Assembly (NCBI GenBank): GCA_036276255.1
Contig: DASUPK010000047.1
Location: 1 to 49,894, forward strand
Direction of reading: 5' to 3'
Length of the DNA stretch: 49,894 nucleotides
Source: DASUPK01 sp036276255
GTDB lineage: Bacteria > Actinomycetota > Thermoleophilia > Solirubrobacterales > 70-9
Under the pieces are notes generated by a model. It was not told the DNA's origin and did not search any database. It worked only from the letters and a program-made list of their open reading frames with translations. A program made the translations under genes and the position numbers. Positions within the stretch are counted from its first letter, which is position 1. Each line of letters starts with the position of its first letter. Below are positions 22,167 to 29,905 of this stretch, one piece after another.

Positions 22167-23820
22167 AGCGGCCAGCGCCGCCTCTGACGACACCCAGGCT
22201 CGGGTCCACGTCCCCGAGCGCACCGTTTCCGGCTCGGAGCCGGAGCTCCGCGAGGTCTCCAAGCTCGCACCCGCGCAGGCGACGGAGGAGGTCCTCGTCC
22301 TCGACTTCGGCGGCCAGTACTCCCAGCTGATTGCCCGGCGCATCCGCGAGTGCGGCGTCTTCAGCGAGCTGCTGCCTCACGACACGCCGCTCGAGCGGAT
22401 CACGGAGCGCGGTCCCAAGGGCCTGGTGCTCTCCGGGGGCCCCGCGTCGGTTTACGCCGAGGGTGCACCCGCCCTTCGCGAGGAGCTGCTCGACCTCGGC
22501 ATCCCGGTGCTGGGCATCTGTTACGGCATGCAGCTGATGGTCCACGAGCTCGGGGGCCGCGTCGAGCAGGCGCCGGCTGGCGAGTTCGGCCGCAGCCGGC
22601 TCACCCTCCGCGACGGCGGCGGCACGCTGCTCGACGGACTGCCCGCCGAGCAGCAGTGCTGGATGAGTCACCGCGACACCGTTTTCGAGCCGCCGCCGGG
22701 TTTCACGGCGCTCGCCTCCAGCACCGAGTCGCCGGTCGCTGCCTTCGAGAGCACCGAGCGCGGCCTCTATGGCATCCAGTTCCATCCCGAGGTCGTCCAT
22801 ACGCCCTACGGCACGGAGATCCTCACCCGCTTCCTCCGCGACGTCGCCGGCTGCCGCGAGAGGTGGTCGCCGGCCTCCGTGATCGAGGAGCAGGTGAGCG
22901 CGATCCAGGCGCAGGTAGGCGACGCGCACGCGATCTGCGGGCTCTCCGGGGGGGTCGACTCGGCCACCGCCGCGCTACTCGTCCACCGCGCGATCGGCGA
23001 CCGCCTGGTCTGCGTGTTCGTGGACCACGGGATGATGCGCAAGGACGAGGCCGAGCAGGTGGTCACGGCCTTCCGCGAGCAGCACGGCATCCAGCTCGTC
23101 CATGTCGACGCAGCCGACCGCTTCCTCGACCGCCTCGCGGGAGTCGACGATCCCGAGACGAAGCGCAAGATCATCGGCGAGGAGTTCATCCGCGTCTTCG
23201 AGGAGGAGTCGGCGAAGGTCGAGGACGCCCGCTTCCTGGTTCAGGGGACGCTCTACTCCGACGTGATCGAGTCGGGCGGCGACGGCCGGGCCGCGGCGAC
23301 GATCAAGTCACACCACAACGTCGGCGGTCTGCCCGAGGACATGGAGATGGAGCTGGTGGAGCCGCTGCGGATGCTCTTCAAGGACGAGGTCCGCGCCGTC
23401 GCGGCCGAGCTCGGCCTGCCCGAGCGCTTCGTCTGGCGCCAGCCGTTTCCGGGACCCGGCCTAGCCATTCGCGTGGTCGGCGGTGAGGTCACCCGCGAGC
23501 GCCTCGAGATCGTCCGCGAGGCCGACGCGATCCTCCAGGAGGAGGTCCGCGCTGCCGGCCTCTATCGCGAGCTCTGGCAGTCCTTCTGCGTCCTCCCTGT
23601 CGTGCGCTCGGTCGGCGTGCAGGGCGACGAGCGCTCCTACGCGCACCCGATCGTGATCCGTGCCGTCACCTCCGACGACGCGATGACCGCCGACTGGGCC
23701 CGCCTTCCCTATGACCTGCTGGAGCGCGTCTCTGCCCGCATCATCAATGAGGTCCGAAGCGTGAACCGCGTCACGCTGGATCTCACATCGAAGCCGCCGG
23801 GCACCATCGAGTGGGAATAG
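22159..23820 (+). CDS. guaA: GMP synthase (glutamine-hydrolysing)
   Basis: The enzyme converts XMP to GMP using ATP and glutamine. The class I glutamine amidotransferase domain has VLVLDFGGQYSQLIARRIRE, GICYGMQL with nucleophile Cys121, and GIQFHPEVVHT. The ATP pyrophosphatase domain follows with the PP-loop GLSGGVDSATAA (about 260-271). The dimerisation domain ends in SVNRVTLDLTSKPPGTIEWE. The N-terminus carries about 40 extra residues (Ala/Ser/Glu-rich) before the first strand compared with most GuaA. The ATG at 22159 lies within the 3' end of guaB3. Confidence 0.97.
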   Translation: MTEAASAASDDTQARVHVPERTVSGSEPELREVSKLAPAQATEEVLVLDFGGQYSQLIARRIRECGVFSELLPHDTPLERITERGPKGLVLSGGPASVYAEGAPALREELLDLGIPVLGICYGMQLMVHELGGRVEQAPAGEFGRSRLTLRDGGGTLLDGLPAEQQCWMSHRDTVFEPPPGFTALASSTESPVAAFESTERGLYGIQFHPEVVHTPYGTEILTRFLRDVAGCRERWSPASVIEEQVSAIQAQVGDAHAICGLSGGVDSATAALLVHRAIGDRLVCVFVDHGMMRKDEAEQVVTAFREQHGIQLVHVDAADRFLDRLAGVDDPETKRKIIGEEFIRVFEEESAKVEDARFLVQGTLYSDVIESGGDGRAAATIKSHHNVGGLPEDMEMELVEPLRMLFKDEVRAVAAELGLPERFVWRQPFPGPGLAIRVVGGEVTRERLEIVREADAILQEEVRAAGLYRELWQSFCVLPVVRSVGVQGDERSYAHPIVIRAVTSDDAMTADWARLPYDLLERVSARIINEVRSVNRVTLDLTSKPPGTIEWE

Positions 23821-23837
23821 CCGCACGGCGGCGAGGG

Positions 23838-24224
23838 ATGTCGGAGGAGAACGTCAAGGCGATCAGAGGCGGGTTCGGTGCTCTCGGCCGCGGCGACCTC
23901 GATGCCCTGGTGGAGCTATATGACGAGGACGCGGTCTTCGAGACGCTCCTCCTGGGCACCCATCACGGCAAGGAGGCGATCCGCCGGATCCACCAGGAGA
24001 ACCTGGCCAATCAGTCCGGCTACACGGTCGAGCCCGTCGAGATGATCGACGCGGGCGACAAGGTGGTCACGGTGGTTCAGACCGGCGGCGCAGGGCCGGT
24101 GAGCAAGATCTCCCTGGATGACCAGTTTGCCTTCGTCCACACGATGAGGGACGGCCTGATCGTGCGAGAACAGGCCTTCCGAAACAGGGACGAAGCCCTC
24201 GAAGCCGCCGGAGTGTCGGACTAG
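23838..24224 (+). CDS. SnoaL/NTF2-like small protein
   Basis: The 128-aa product begins SEENVKAIRGGFGALGRGDLDALVELYDEDAVFET, the N-terminal helix pair typical of SnoaL-like polyketide-cyclase/NTF2-fold proteins. It continues with GKEAIRRIHQE and the curved sheet. Members bind or isomerise small hydrophobic ligands, but catalytic residues vary and no substrate can be proposed. The ATG (MSEENV) fits the family better than the in-frame GTG 27 bp upstream, which overlaps the guaA stop. It lies 17 bp after guaA and could be co-transcribed. Confidence 0.8.
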   Translation: MSEENVKAIRGGFGALGRGDLDALVELYDEDAVFETLLLGTHHGKEAIRRIHQENLANQSGYTVEPVEMIDAGDKVVTVVQTGGAGPVSKISLDDQFAFVHTMRDGLIVREQAFRNRDEALEAAGVSD

Positions 24225-24341
24225 GCCGCGACGCGCCTCCGCCCCGGATAGGGTGGGATTCGGCTCGAGGCGAGAACTGCCACGAGCCTCAATACGGGGG
24301 GGCGATGTGGAAGCACAACGCTTCCCACGGAGGTGAGCAGG

Positions 24342-24614
24342 TTGATTCTGTTGACGACGCAGGCAGACGATTTCGACCACTGGTTGGAAGTCTTCTCAAC
24401 CAAGGGTGCCGAGAAGCGCAAGCAGCACGGGTCCAAGGGTTCGACCGTCTTTCGCGATCCCAATGAAGACGACCGGATCTGGGTGATCTTCGACTGGGAT
24501 CAGGATGGCTTCCAGAGCTTCGTCTCCGACCCCGAGGTCCCGCCGATCATGCAAGAAGCCGGCCACAAGGGCCCACCCCAGGCGGCGCAGCTCTCCGGCC
24601 AGTACGAGGCCTAG
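24342..24614 (+). CDS. ABM-like dimeric alpha+beta barrel protein
   Basis: The product of about 90 aa reads ILLTTQADDFDHWLEVFSTK, then GSKGSTVFRDPNEDDRIWVIFDWD and a C-terminal helix with PPIMQEAGHKGPP. This is the pattern of small dimeric alpha+beta barrel proteins related to antibiotic-biosynthesis monooxygenases. No cofactor or activity can be inferred. TTG at 24342 is preferred because GGAGG lies 8 nt upstream. The GTG at 24333 overlaps that Shine-Dalgarno. TAGGGT near 24249 may be its promoter -10. Confidence 0.7.
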   Translation: MILLTTQADDFDHWLEVFSTKGAEKRKQHGSKGSTVFRDPNEDDRIWVIFDWDQDGFQSFVSDPEVPPIMQEAGHKGPPQAAQLSGQYEA

Positions 24615-24616
24615 CC

Positions 24617-24643
24617 CGAGCCGCGGCGTAGCGCCGCCGGGCC
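24617..24643. terminator. Hairpin between convergent genes
   Basis: GCGGCG-TAG-CGCCGC (24623-24637), extended by a CCCG/CGGG outer pair, lies in the 43-bp gap between the ABM-like gene and the M23 peptidase gene, which converge. There is no T tract on either side, so any terminator role would be Rho-assisted or weak. Confidence 0.4.
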
Positions 24644-24657
24644 ATGCGCGAGAGCGA

Positions 24658-25251
24658 CTACTGCGCGCTGTCGAAGAGCAGCCGCTTGCTCGCCGAGTAC
24701 TGGCCCGGTGGCGGCTTCGGCTCCGTCTGGAGCGGGCCGCCTGAGAACCTGTCCCAGGCGCGGAGGTGGGGAAGGGGGTCGGTGCGACTGCCGCCGGCGA
24801 ACCAGCGTCCCTTCCAGAGCTCGAAGTGGAGGTGGCAGACGCCGCTGTCCGAGCCGGTCTGGCCGACGGATCCGAGGCGCTGGCCGACGCGCACCCGCTT
24901 GCCGGTGCCGACCCGCGAGCGGCCCTTCATGTGGCCGTAGATGAAGTCGAAGCGCGTCCCCGTGCCGCTGAGGATGACGTAGTTGCCATAGCCGTCGGAA
25001 TAGCCGGCCGACTTCACCACGGCGTCGTGCGCGGCCACGATCGGGGTCCCGCAGCTGGCGATGATGTCCTGGCCCAGGTGAATGCTCCCGTTGGAGCGCT
25101 TCGCCCCGAAGCCGGTGACGTCGAGGTTGCCGTAGTTGTGGGGGCCCCGCAGCGGGTAGCGGTATTGCTGGGTAGCGAGGGCGGGCGAGGCGAGCAGCGC
25201 GCCGGTGAGCGCTATCCCGAGGACGGCGAGGGTGGTTCGGCGGACGGGCAT
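24658..25251 (-). CDS. Secreted M23 metallopeptidase (second of tandem pair)
   Basis: The 197-aa product has a signal peptide (MPVRRTTLAVLGIALTGALL...ALA) and then an almost bare LytM/M23 domain. SIHLGQDI supplies the first His/Asp zinc ligands, FIYGHMKG an intermediate His, and VCHLHFELWKG the HxH motif. All ligands are present, so it should be an active zinc endopeptidase cutting peptidoglycan cross-links. The ATG at 25251 gives a clean signal peptide; the open frame further upstream has no such feature. It lies 53 bp downstream of a paralogous M23 gene on the same strand and is probably controlled with it by the c-di-AMP riboswitch. Confidence 0.9.
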   Translation of the reverse strand: MPVRRTTLAVLGIALTGALLASPALATQQYRYPLRGPHNYGNLDVTGFGAKRSNGSIHLGQDIIASCGTPIVAAHDAVVKSAGYSDGYGNYVILSGTGTRFDFIYGHMKGRSRVGTGKRVRVGQRLGSVGQTGSDSGVCHLHFELWKGRWFAGGSRTDPLPHLRAWDRFSGGPLQTEPKPPPGQYSASKRLLFDSAQ

Positions 25252-25304
25252 GCCTTGCTCAGAACACAGCAAGTCCGCGGTTGTAGCACCGACCGCGGCC
25301 GGTC

Positions 25305-25904
25305 TTACTTCGAGGAGTAGCCCTGGTAGGTCTGCAGGTAGGGCATCGGGTCGACCGGATGGCCGCCCCGGTACCACTTGCCGAGCCAAAGCTCGAAGTG
25401 GAGGTGGCACGCGGTCGCGTCACCGGTTTGACCGACGATGCCGATCTGCTGGCCGGGCTGTACGACCTGGCCCTTGCTTACCATCGCGCGGGTCGCCAGG
25501 TGCGCGTACATGTAGTCCTGGTGGAGCTTCTTGTTCCGGATGACCACGTAGTTGCCGGCGAGGCTCTGGAAGCTCACGAACTTGACCTTCGCCCGGCTCA
25601 CGGCGACTTCCGGGGTGCCGCAGGCGGCCATGATGTCCTGGCCCTGATGCGTGTGGCCCTTGCGGGCCGCGCCGAATCCGTCGCCGAAGCTGTGCGAGCC
25701 GGCGAGCGGGAAGATCATCGATCCGGGCGCGGCGGGCGTGGTTGTCGACGGGTCGGTCGTGGTGGTGCCCGGAGCGCCCACGCCACCGCTCTGGGCGAAC
25801 GCCGTCTGGGAGCCCAGCACCGAGGTCGCCAGGATCGCGGCGGCGATCAGCGCCACCCTGCGGGGCTTGGGTGAAACCTGCTTGTCGTTCGACACGCTTC
25901 GCAC
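25305..25904 (-). CDS. Secreted M23 metallopeptidase (first of tandem pair)
   Basis: The 199-aa product has an N-terminal signal segment (RRVALIAAAILATSVLG...AFA), a Thr/Pro linker (APGTTTTDPSTTTPAAPG) and an M23 domain with HTHQGQDI, YMYAHLAT and ACHLHFELWLG as zinc and catalytic residues. It closely resembles the downstream M23 protein, including W-x-x-GG-x-x-x-DP-x-PYL near the C-terminus, so the two arose by duplication. GTG at 25904 or GTG at 25895 are both possible; the second leaves AGAGAG at a better spacing. The start codon directly abuts the 3' end of a c-di-AMP riboswitch. Confidence 0.9.
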   Translation of the reverse strand: MRSVSNDKQVSPKPRRVALIAAAILATSVLGSQTAFAQSGGVGAPGTTTTDPSTTTPAAPGSMIFPLAGSHSFGDGFGAARKGHTHQGQDIMAACGTPEVAVSRAKVKFVSFQSLAGNYVVIRNKKLHQDYMYAHLATRAMVSKGQVVQPGQQIGIVGQTGDATACHLHFELWLGKWYRGGHPVDPMPYLQTYQGYSSK

Positions 25905-25907
25905 TCT

Positions 25908-26048
25908 CTCTGCGGCCTACGGAGTTAGCTGGCGGGCTCGCGCCGAGAGCGGCGCTACGAACCAGTTGGTTGCGATTCGCCCCTGGGGTGTCAACCCCTT
26001 TGGGTCCTCCGTTCCCGCCGGATTCGATCCGGCGGAACTTGGCCTTGC
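25908..26048 (-). promoter_or_regulatory. Cyclic-di-AMP (ydaO-yuaA) riboswitch
   Basis: On the minus strand the leader shows the conserved blocks of this class in order: GGAGGACCCA, then GGGGCGAATCGCAA, then a GC hairpin (GCGCCGCTCTCGGCGCG). The 3' signature GCCAGCTAACTCCGTAGGC with trailing AGAGAG completes it. These match the family consensus (GGGGGACCCA, GGGUGAAUCGCA, GCUAACCUCGUAAGC, GAGAG). A strong 12-bp hairpin precedes it (about 26013-26040). No terminator lies between it and the start codon, so control is probably translational through the purine-rich 3' end. In Actinobacteria this class typically controls wall hydrolases, as here. Confidence 0.88.
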
Positions 26049-26057
26049 TGGCGCGCC

Positions 26058-26063
26058 AGTATA
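26058..26063 (-). promoter_or_regulatory. Candidate -10 box (TATACT) for the riboswitch transcript
   Basis: TATACT on the minus strand, 10-15 bp before the first conserved leader hairpin, differs from TATAAT at one position. The expected -35 location falls inside the adjacent terminator hairpin and shows no TTGACA match. Confidence 0.4.
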
Positions 26064-26064
26064 G

Positions 26065-26098
26065 CCAGAGGCCCGGGGGATAACCCCCGGGCCTCTGG
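26065..26098. terminator. Perfect 15-bp hairpin terminator after the osmolyte transporter operon
   Basis: CCAGAGGCCCGGGGG (26065-26079) and its exact reverse complement (26084-26098) flank the tetraloop ATAA. It lies about 50 bp downstream of the stop of the substrate-binding protein gene and just upstream of the riboswitch transcript, so it should isolate the two units. It has no T tract. Confidence 0.75.
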
Positions 26099-26150
26099 TG
26101 GCAAACCGCACATACATGAAACGGGTCGCTGCTTTCGCAGCGCCCTCGCA

Positions 26151-27134
26151 TCACTGGATGTAGCCGTCCTCCTTCAGGTACTCCGTGGCCACGGCGGCCG
26201 GATCCTGCTTGTCGATGTCGACGCGGGCGTTCAGCTCCTGCATGACCGGCAGAGTCAGGCCCTTCTGGACCTTCTCGATGGTCGCCTGGTAGTCCGGCCC
26301 GGCCTTCTGGACCGTGGACTGGTCGGTCACCCAGATCACGTTCCCCGCGGGGAAGATCCCCTTGTCGTCCTGGAGCAGGACGTACTTGTCGGGGTTCGCC
26401 GAGAGCTGGGCGTCCGAGGTGAACACGATCGACGCGTCGGCCTGGCCCTTGTCGAGCACCGTGTAGCGGAGCCCGATGTCGACCGGGTTGAACGACGCAA
26501 ACTGCAGGCCGTAGGTCTTCTCGAGCCCGACCAGGCAGTCCTGCCGCTCGCGGCACTCCGGGGAGCCGTAGAGGCTGAGGTCCTGGGACTTGCCCTGGAG
26601 GTCAGAGATCTTGGTGACCCCGAGCTCGTTGGCCTTCGACTTCAGCATCCCGAAGGCGTTCGCATCCGCGAACGGAGTCGGCTGGAAGGCCGTCTCGCCC
26701 TTGGCCTCGAGCTCCTGCTTGGCCTGCGCATATGCCTGCTGGGCATCGGCGGGGACAGTGGTCTTGCCGAAGATCGACTCGAGCAGAGTCGAGGTGTACT
26801 CCGGGTACCCGCTGATCTCGCCATCCTGGAGCGCCTTGTAGGCGATCGTCTCCGAACCCAGGTTGAGGTTGGTCTTCACGTCATAGCCCGCGGCCTGCAG
26901 GGCCTGCGCGTAGATGTTCCCGAGGATGTATTCCTCGGTGAAGTTCTTGGAACCCACCGTGAGCTGGATCCCCTTGTTCGCGGGGTTCGACTTGATCAGG
27001 TTGGCGGAGTTGCCCCCACTCGTCCCCGTGTTGTCGTCGTTGCTGCCGCCCCCACAGGCGGCGACGCCGAGTGCAAGCACCAGCGCCGCAATCAGCGCGA
27101 AGGCCGCCCTCACTCGCCAATGGCCGGTCACCAC
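26151..27134 (-). CDS. opuCC: Glycine betaine/choline-type substrate-binding lipoprotein (OpuCC/ProX-like)
   Basis: The 327-aa lipoprotein has a signal sequence ending in the lipobox GVAAC, with Cys27 lipidated, and a Gly/Ser/Asn linker. The mature part opens IQLTVGSKNFTEEYILGNIYAQ, the hallmark of quaternary-amine binding proteins, and contains SLYGSPECRERQDC. It captures the osmolyte outside the membrane and hands it to the two permeases encoded upstream. The GTG start is supported by GAGGAGG about 5-8 nt upstream. It is the last gene of a four-gene operon (ATPase, two permeases, binding protein), followed by a strong hairpin. Confidence 0.92.
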   Translation of the reverse strand: MVTGHWRVRAAFALIAALVLALGVAACGGGSNDDNTGTSGGNSANLIKSNPANKGIQLTVGSKNFTEEYILGNIYAQALQAAGYDVKTNLNLGSETIAYKALQDGEISGYPEYTSTLLESIFGKTTVPADAQQAYAQAKQELEAKGETAFQPTPFADANAFGMLKSKANELGVTKISDLQGKSQDLSLYGSPECRERQDCLVGLEKTYGLQFASFNPVDIGLRYTVLDKGQADASIVFTSDAQLSANPDKYVLLQDDKGIFPAGNVIWVTDQSTVQKAGPDYQATIEKVQKGLTLPVMQELNARVDIDKQDPAAVATEYLKEDGYIQ

Positions 27135-27189
27135 GTGACCCTCCTCTCGTCAGGGCGCCTCACGCACCCCTGGAATGGACGCGCTGATC

Positions 27190-27921
27190 CTATGCGGCTG
27201 CGCCCGCGCGTGCGAGCTTCAGCCCACGCGGTGTCAGCAGCCACTGGAGCCCGGCGAGGCTCAGCTCGAGCGTCAGCGTGAGCAGAGCGATCAGGATCGC
27301 GCCGGCCACCACGCCCTCGTCGCCGTAGACGTTGCGGCCGAGAATGTAGTCGCCGAGCGTGCTCACTCCGGCCAGGGACGCCAGCGCCACGGTGGCGATG
27401 ATGTTGACCGCGGCCGTTCGCACGCCGGCCATGATCGTCGGCACCGCCAGTGGCAGCTCGACCCGTACGACTATCTGCAGCGCGTTCATACCCATCCCGC
27501 GCGCGGCCTCGACCGCGTTCCGGTCCACCTGGCTTATCCCCACATATGTATTGGTGAGGATCGGCGGGATCCCCAGCACCGCGAACGCGATCGTGACGTT
27601 GCCGAGCCCCACCCCGATGAAGGCCGCGACGAAGGCGATCAGGGCGAGCTCGGGGACCGCCCGGCCGGCGTTGCCGATCGCGACCGCGACAGTCTCACCC
27701 CGTCGCAGGTGGCCGAGGATGACGCCGGCCGGCAGGGCGATCGCGACCGCCGCGAAGAGCGCCAGAAAGGTCACCTTGAGGTGCTGGCCAACCAGGTGAA
27801 GGGTTTGGTCGGGGCCGCCCACCAGAACTCCCCCGGTCCGGGCCGGCTGCTGGTGGAGGATGAAGTCGATGGCGTCGGGGAAGACGCTCAGGAACCCGAG
27901 GTGGATGACGGTGGTGTTCAT
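27190..27921 (-). CDS. opuCD: Osmolyte ABC transporter permease 2
   Basis: The 243-aa integral membrane protein has five to six hydrophobic helices. The EAA-loop motif is NAVEAARGMGMNALQIVVRVELPLAVPTIMAG, which contacts the ATPase. Family features ALIAFVAAFIGVGLGNVTIAFAVLGIPPILTNTYVGI match the OpuCB/OpuCD and YehW/OsmF permeases. The ATG start overlaps the stop of the upstream permease (ATGA), so subunits are coupled. The binding-protein gene follows 55 bp later with its own ribosome site. Confidence 0.92.
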   Translation of the reverse strand: MNTTVIHLGFLSVFPDAIDFILHQQPARTGGVLVGGPDQTLHLVGQHLKVTFLALFAAVAIALPAGVILGHLRRGETVAVAIGNAGRAVPELALIAFVAAFIGVGLGNVTIAFAVLGIPPILTNTYVGISQVDRNAVEAARGMGMNALQIVVRVELPLAVPTIMAGVRTAAVNIIATVALASLAGVSTLGDYILGRNVYGDEGVVAGAILIALLTLTLELSLAGLQWLLTPRGLKLARAGAAA

Positions 27922-28655
27922 ACCCTCAGCTCTTGAGATCGGCGCCATGGGGCCAGAAGGCGCTGAGTGAGCAGGAGCAGCAGGTCGAAGGCGAGCGCCA
28001 TCAGGATCGTCAGCCCGCCGGCGATCACGATGTTCGTCTTGAAGGTGATCTGCTGGTAGAGCGGCCCGCCGAGCGTGTCGACGTTCGCGAAGACCATCAG
28101 GCTGGCGATCGCGACCGTGGAGACCGTGGCGATCCGCAGGCCGGCGATGATCTCCGGCACCGCCAGCGGCAGCTCGACGCGCCAGAGGAGCTGGCGGTCG
28201 GTCATCCCCATGCCGAGCCCCGCCTCCTTGCTCTCGGCCGGGACGTTCGCGAGCCCGGCGACCGTGTTCCGGTAGATGATCTGCAGCGTGTAGACGCTGA
28301 GCACGATGATCGCCGTGGTCCATCCCAATCCCGTGACCGGGAGCAGCAGGAAGATGAAGGCGAGGGACGGGATCGTGTAGAGCACCCCCGTCGTCCCGGT
28401 GAAGGTTGGGACCAGCCAGCGGCGCCCGTGGGAGAGCAGTGCCATGGTGAAGGCGACGGTGAAGCCGATTGCCACCGCCACCATCACCAGCAGCAGGTGG
28501 TTGAGCAACGGGGTCGTGTAGCGGTCGAAGTTGTCGATCGCCCAGCCGAGGCAGAACGCCTTGTTCTTGGCGACGCAGCTTGCGTTGCCCCCGGTCCGCT
28601 TGTGGATCTCGACGGCGCCGATCAGCGTCCCCGGATTGGCGATCCCGGCCGTCAC
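27918..28655 (-). CDS. opuCB: Osmolyte ABC transporter permease 1
   Basis: The 245-aa membrane protein has a roughly 50-residue polar N-terminal extension containing two cysteines (GGNASCVAKNKAFCLGWAIDNF) before the first helix. The transporter domain has LYTIPSLAFIFLLLPVTGLG and the EAA loop ESKEAGLGMGMTDRQLLWRVELPLAVPEIIAGL. It pairs with the second permease to form the channel of the OpuC-type importer. GTG start and stop overlap both neighbours by 4 bp. The extension is unusual and could form an extracellular or membrane-proximal loop. Confidence 0.9.
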   Translation of the reverse strand: MTAGIANPGTLIGAVEIHKRTGGNASCVAKNKAFCLGWAIDNFDRYTTPLLNHLLLVMVAVAIGFTVAFTMALLSHGRRWLVPTFTGTTGVLYTIPSLAFIFLLLPVTGLGWTTAIIVLSVYTLQIIYRNTVAGLANVPAESKEAGLGMGMTDRQLLWRVELPLAVPEIIAGLRIATVSTVAIASLMVFANVDTLGGPLYQQITFKTNIVIAGGLTILMALAFDLLLLLTQRLLAPWRRSQELRV

Positions 28656-29818
28656 TCGTGCGGCCGCTCCACCGCGGCGTGCTCCTCGACCTTCGCCTCG
28701 GGGGAGGCCAGGAACTCGGAGATGATCTCCACCGAGAGAACCCCCGCGATCCGTCCCTCGGCATCCGCCACCGGGGCATATTGGGTCTCGCTCTGCAGGA
28801 GGTCGGCGAGCGCGTCGCGCATCACGTCGTCGAGATCCAGGATCGGCTCCGGTCCGCTGTCGGGTTTCTGGGGGACCGTGGAACCCCGCAGGTCGGCGTC
28901 CGAGAGCCAGCCGATCGGCCGCCGCTCCGAATCCACCACCAGGGCGTGGGGGACCTCCGCGCCGTCCAGCTTCGCCTTCACCTCGGCGGTGTCCTGGCCG
29001 ACGAAGGCCAGCGGGGCCTCCCAGAGACGGATGTCCCGGACCCTCATCAGCGCGAGCCGCTTGAGCGCCCGGTCGGCGCCGACGAAGTCCTCGACGAAGT
29101 CGTCGGCGGGCGCCATCAGCAGCTCGGCCGGCGTCGCGTATTGGGCGAGGTGGCCGCCCTCCTTCAGGATCGCGATCCTGTCGCCCATCTTGATCGCCTC
29201 GTCGATGTCATGGGTGACGAAGAGGACGGTCTTCCGAATCTCGGCCTGGAGGCGGAGGAACTCGTTTTGCAGCCGTTCGCGATTGATCGGGTCGATCGCG
29301 CCGAAGGGTTCGTCCATCAGCATCACCGGCGGGTCGGCCGCGAGGGCGCGGGCGACCCCGATCCGCTGCTGCTGGCCGCCGGAGAGCTGGCTCGGGAACC
29401 GGTCCCCGAGCGCCGGGTCGAGCCCGATCACGCCGAACAGCTCCCGGACGCGCTTCTCGGTTCGATCGCGGTCCCAGCCGAGCAGATTCGGGACCGTGGC
29501 GATGTTCTCGGCGATCGTCCGATGGGGGAACAGACCGGTCTGCTGGATCACGTAGCCCATCTCGCGGCGCAGCTCCGTCGGGTCCCGGTCCCGGACCGAG
29601 GTTTCGCCGATCAGGATGTCGCCCTCGGTGATCTCGACCGTGCGGTTCACCATCCTCATCGCGGTGGTCTTCCCGCACCCCGAGGGGCCCACCAGGACGC
29701 AGATCTCGCCGGCCGGCACGTCGAGGGAGAGGTGGCTGATCGCGGTATCGGTCTGACCCGGATACCGCTTAGTCACTTCCCGGTAGGAAACCGACGCGGC
29801 TTGGTGCCCAGCCTCCAC
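28652..29818 (-). CDS. opuCA: Osmolyte ABC transporter ATPase with tandem CBS domains
   Basis: The 388-aa ATPase energises glycine-betaine/choline-type import. It has Walker A GPSGCGKTT at 44-52, signature LSGGQQQRIGVARAL at 145-159, Walker B VMLMDEPFGAID at 165-176 and the switch His in FVTHDIDEAI. After residue 250 come two CBS modules (around 265-320 and 330-380). In Firmicutes the corresponding CBS pair of OpuCA binds c-di-AMP, and in other OpuA-type systems it senses ionic strength. It is the first gene of the operon; GTG start, with TAGGAT 6 nt upstream suggesting a leaderless transcript. Confidence 0.93.
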   Translation of the reverse strand: MEAGHQAASVSYREVTKRYPGQTDTAISHLSLDVPAGEICVLVGPSGCGKTTAMRMVNRTVEITEGDILIGETSVRDRDPTELRREMGYVIQQTGLFPHRTIAENIATVPNLLGWDRDRTEKRVRELFGVIGLDPALGDRFPSQLSGGQQQRIGVARALAADPPVMLMDEPFGAIDPINRERLQNEFLRLQAEIRKTVLFVTHDIDEAIKMGDRIAILKEGGHLAQYATPAELLMAPADDFVEDFVGADRALKRLALMRVRDIRLWEAPLAFVGQDTAEVKAKLDGAEVPHALVVDSERRPIGWLSDADLRGSTVPQKPDSGPEPILDLDDVMRDALADLLQSETQYAPVADAEGRIAGVLSVEIISEFLASPEAKVEEHAAVERPHE

Positions 29819-29824
29819 GGCGCG

Positions 29825-29830
29825 ATCCTA
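29825..29830 (-). promoter_or_regulatory. Candidate -10 box (TAGGAT) of the osmolyte transporter operon
   Basis: On the minus strand TAGGAT is 6 nt before the GTG of the ATPase gene. Transcription would begin at the start codon. The -35 is not recognisable. Confidence 0.4.
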
Positions 29831-29866
29831 CCCATGCCGATGCCTGGCGAAGCCCCGGAACCTGGC

Positions 29867-29905
29867 TATCATGCCCCGGCCGCGAGATCTGTGCGCGGCT
29901 CTTTT
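29867..29905 (+). promoter_or_regulatory. Promoter and leader hairpin of rplM-rpsI
   Basis: TATCAT (29867-29872, one mismatch to TATAAT) should start RNA near 29880. A hairpin GCCGCG-AGATCTGTG-CGCGGC (29879-29899) then forms at the very 5' end, followed by TCTTTTC. It may be an autoregulatory ribosomal-protein leader, a terminator-like attenuator or just a stabilising cap. The distance to the -10 is so short that attenuation seems less likely. Confidence 0.45.

Noticed and set aside
27922..28779. A 529-aa version of the downstream permease starting at 28779
   Set aside because: It would run through the whole first permease in another frame; the second permease has its own ATG at 27921 in an ATGA overlap.
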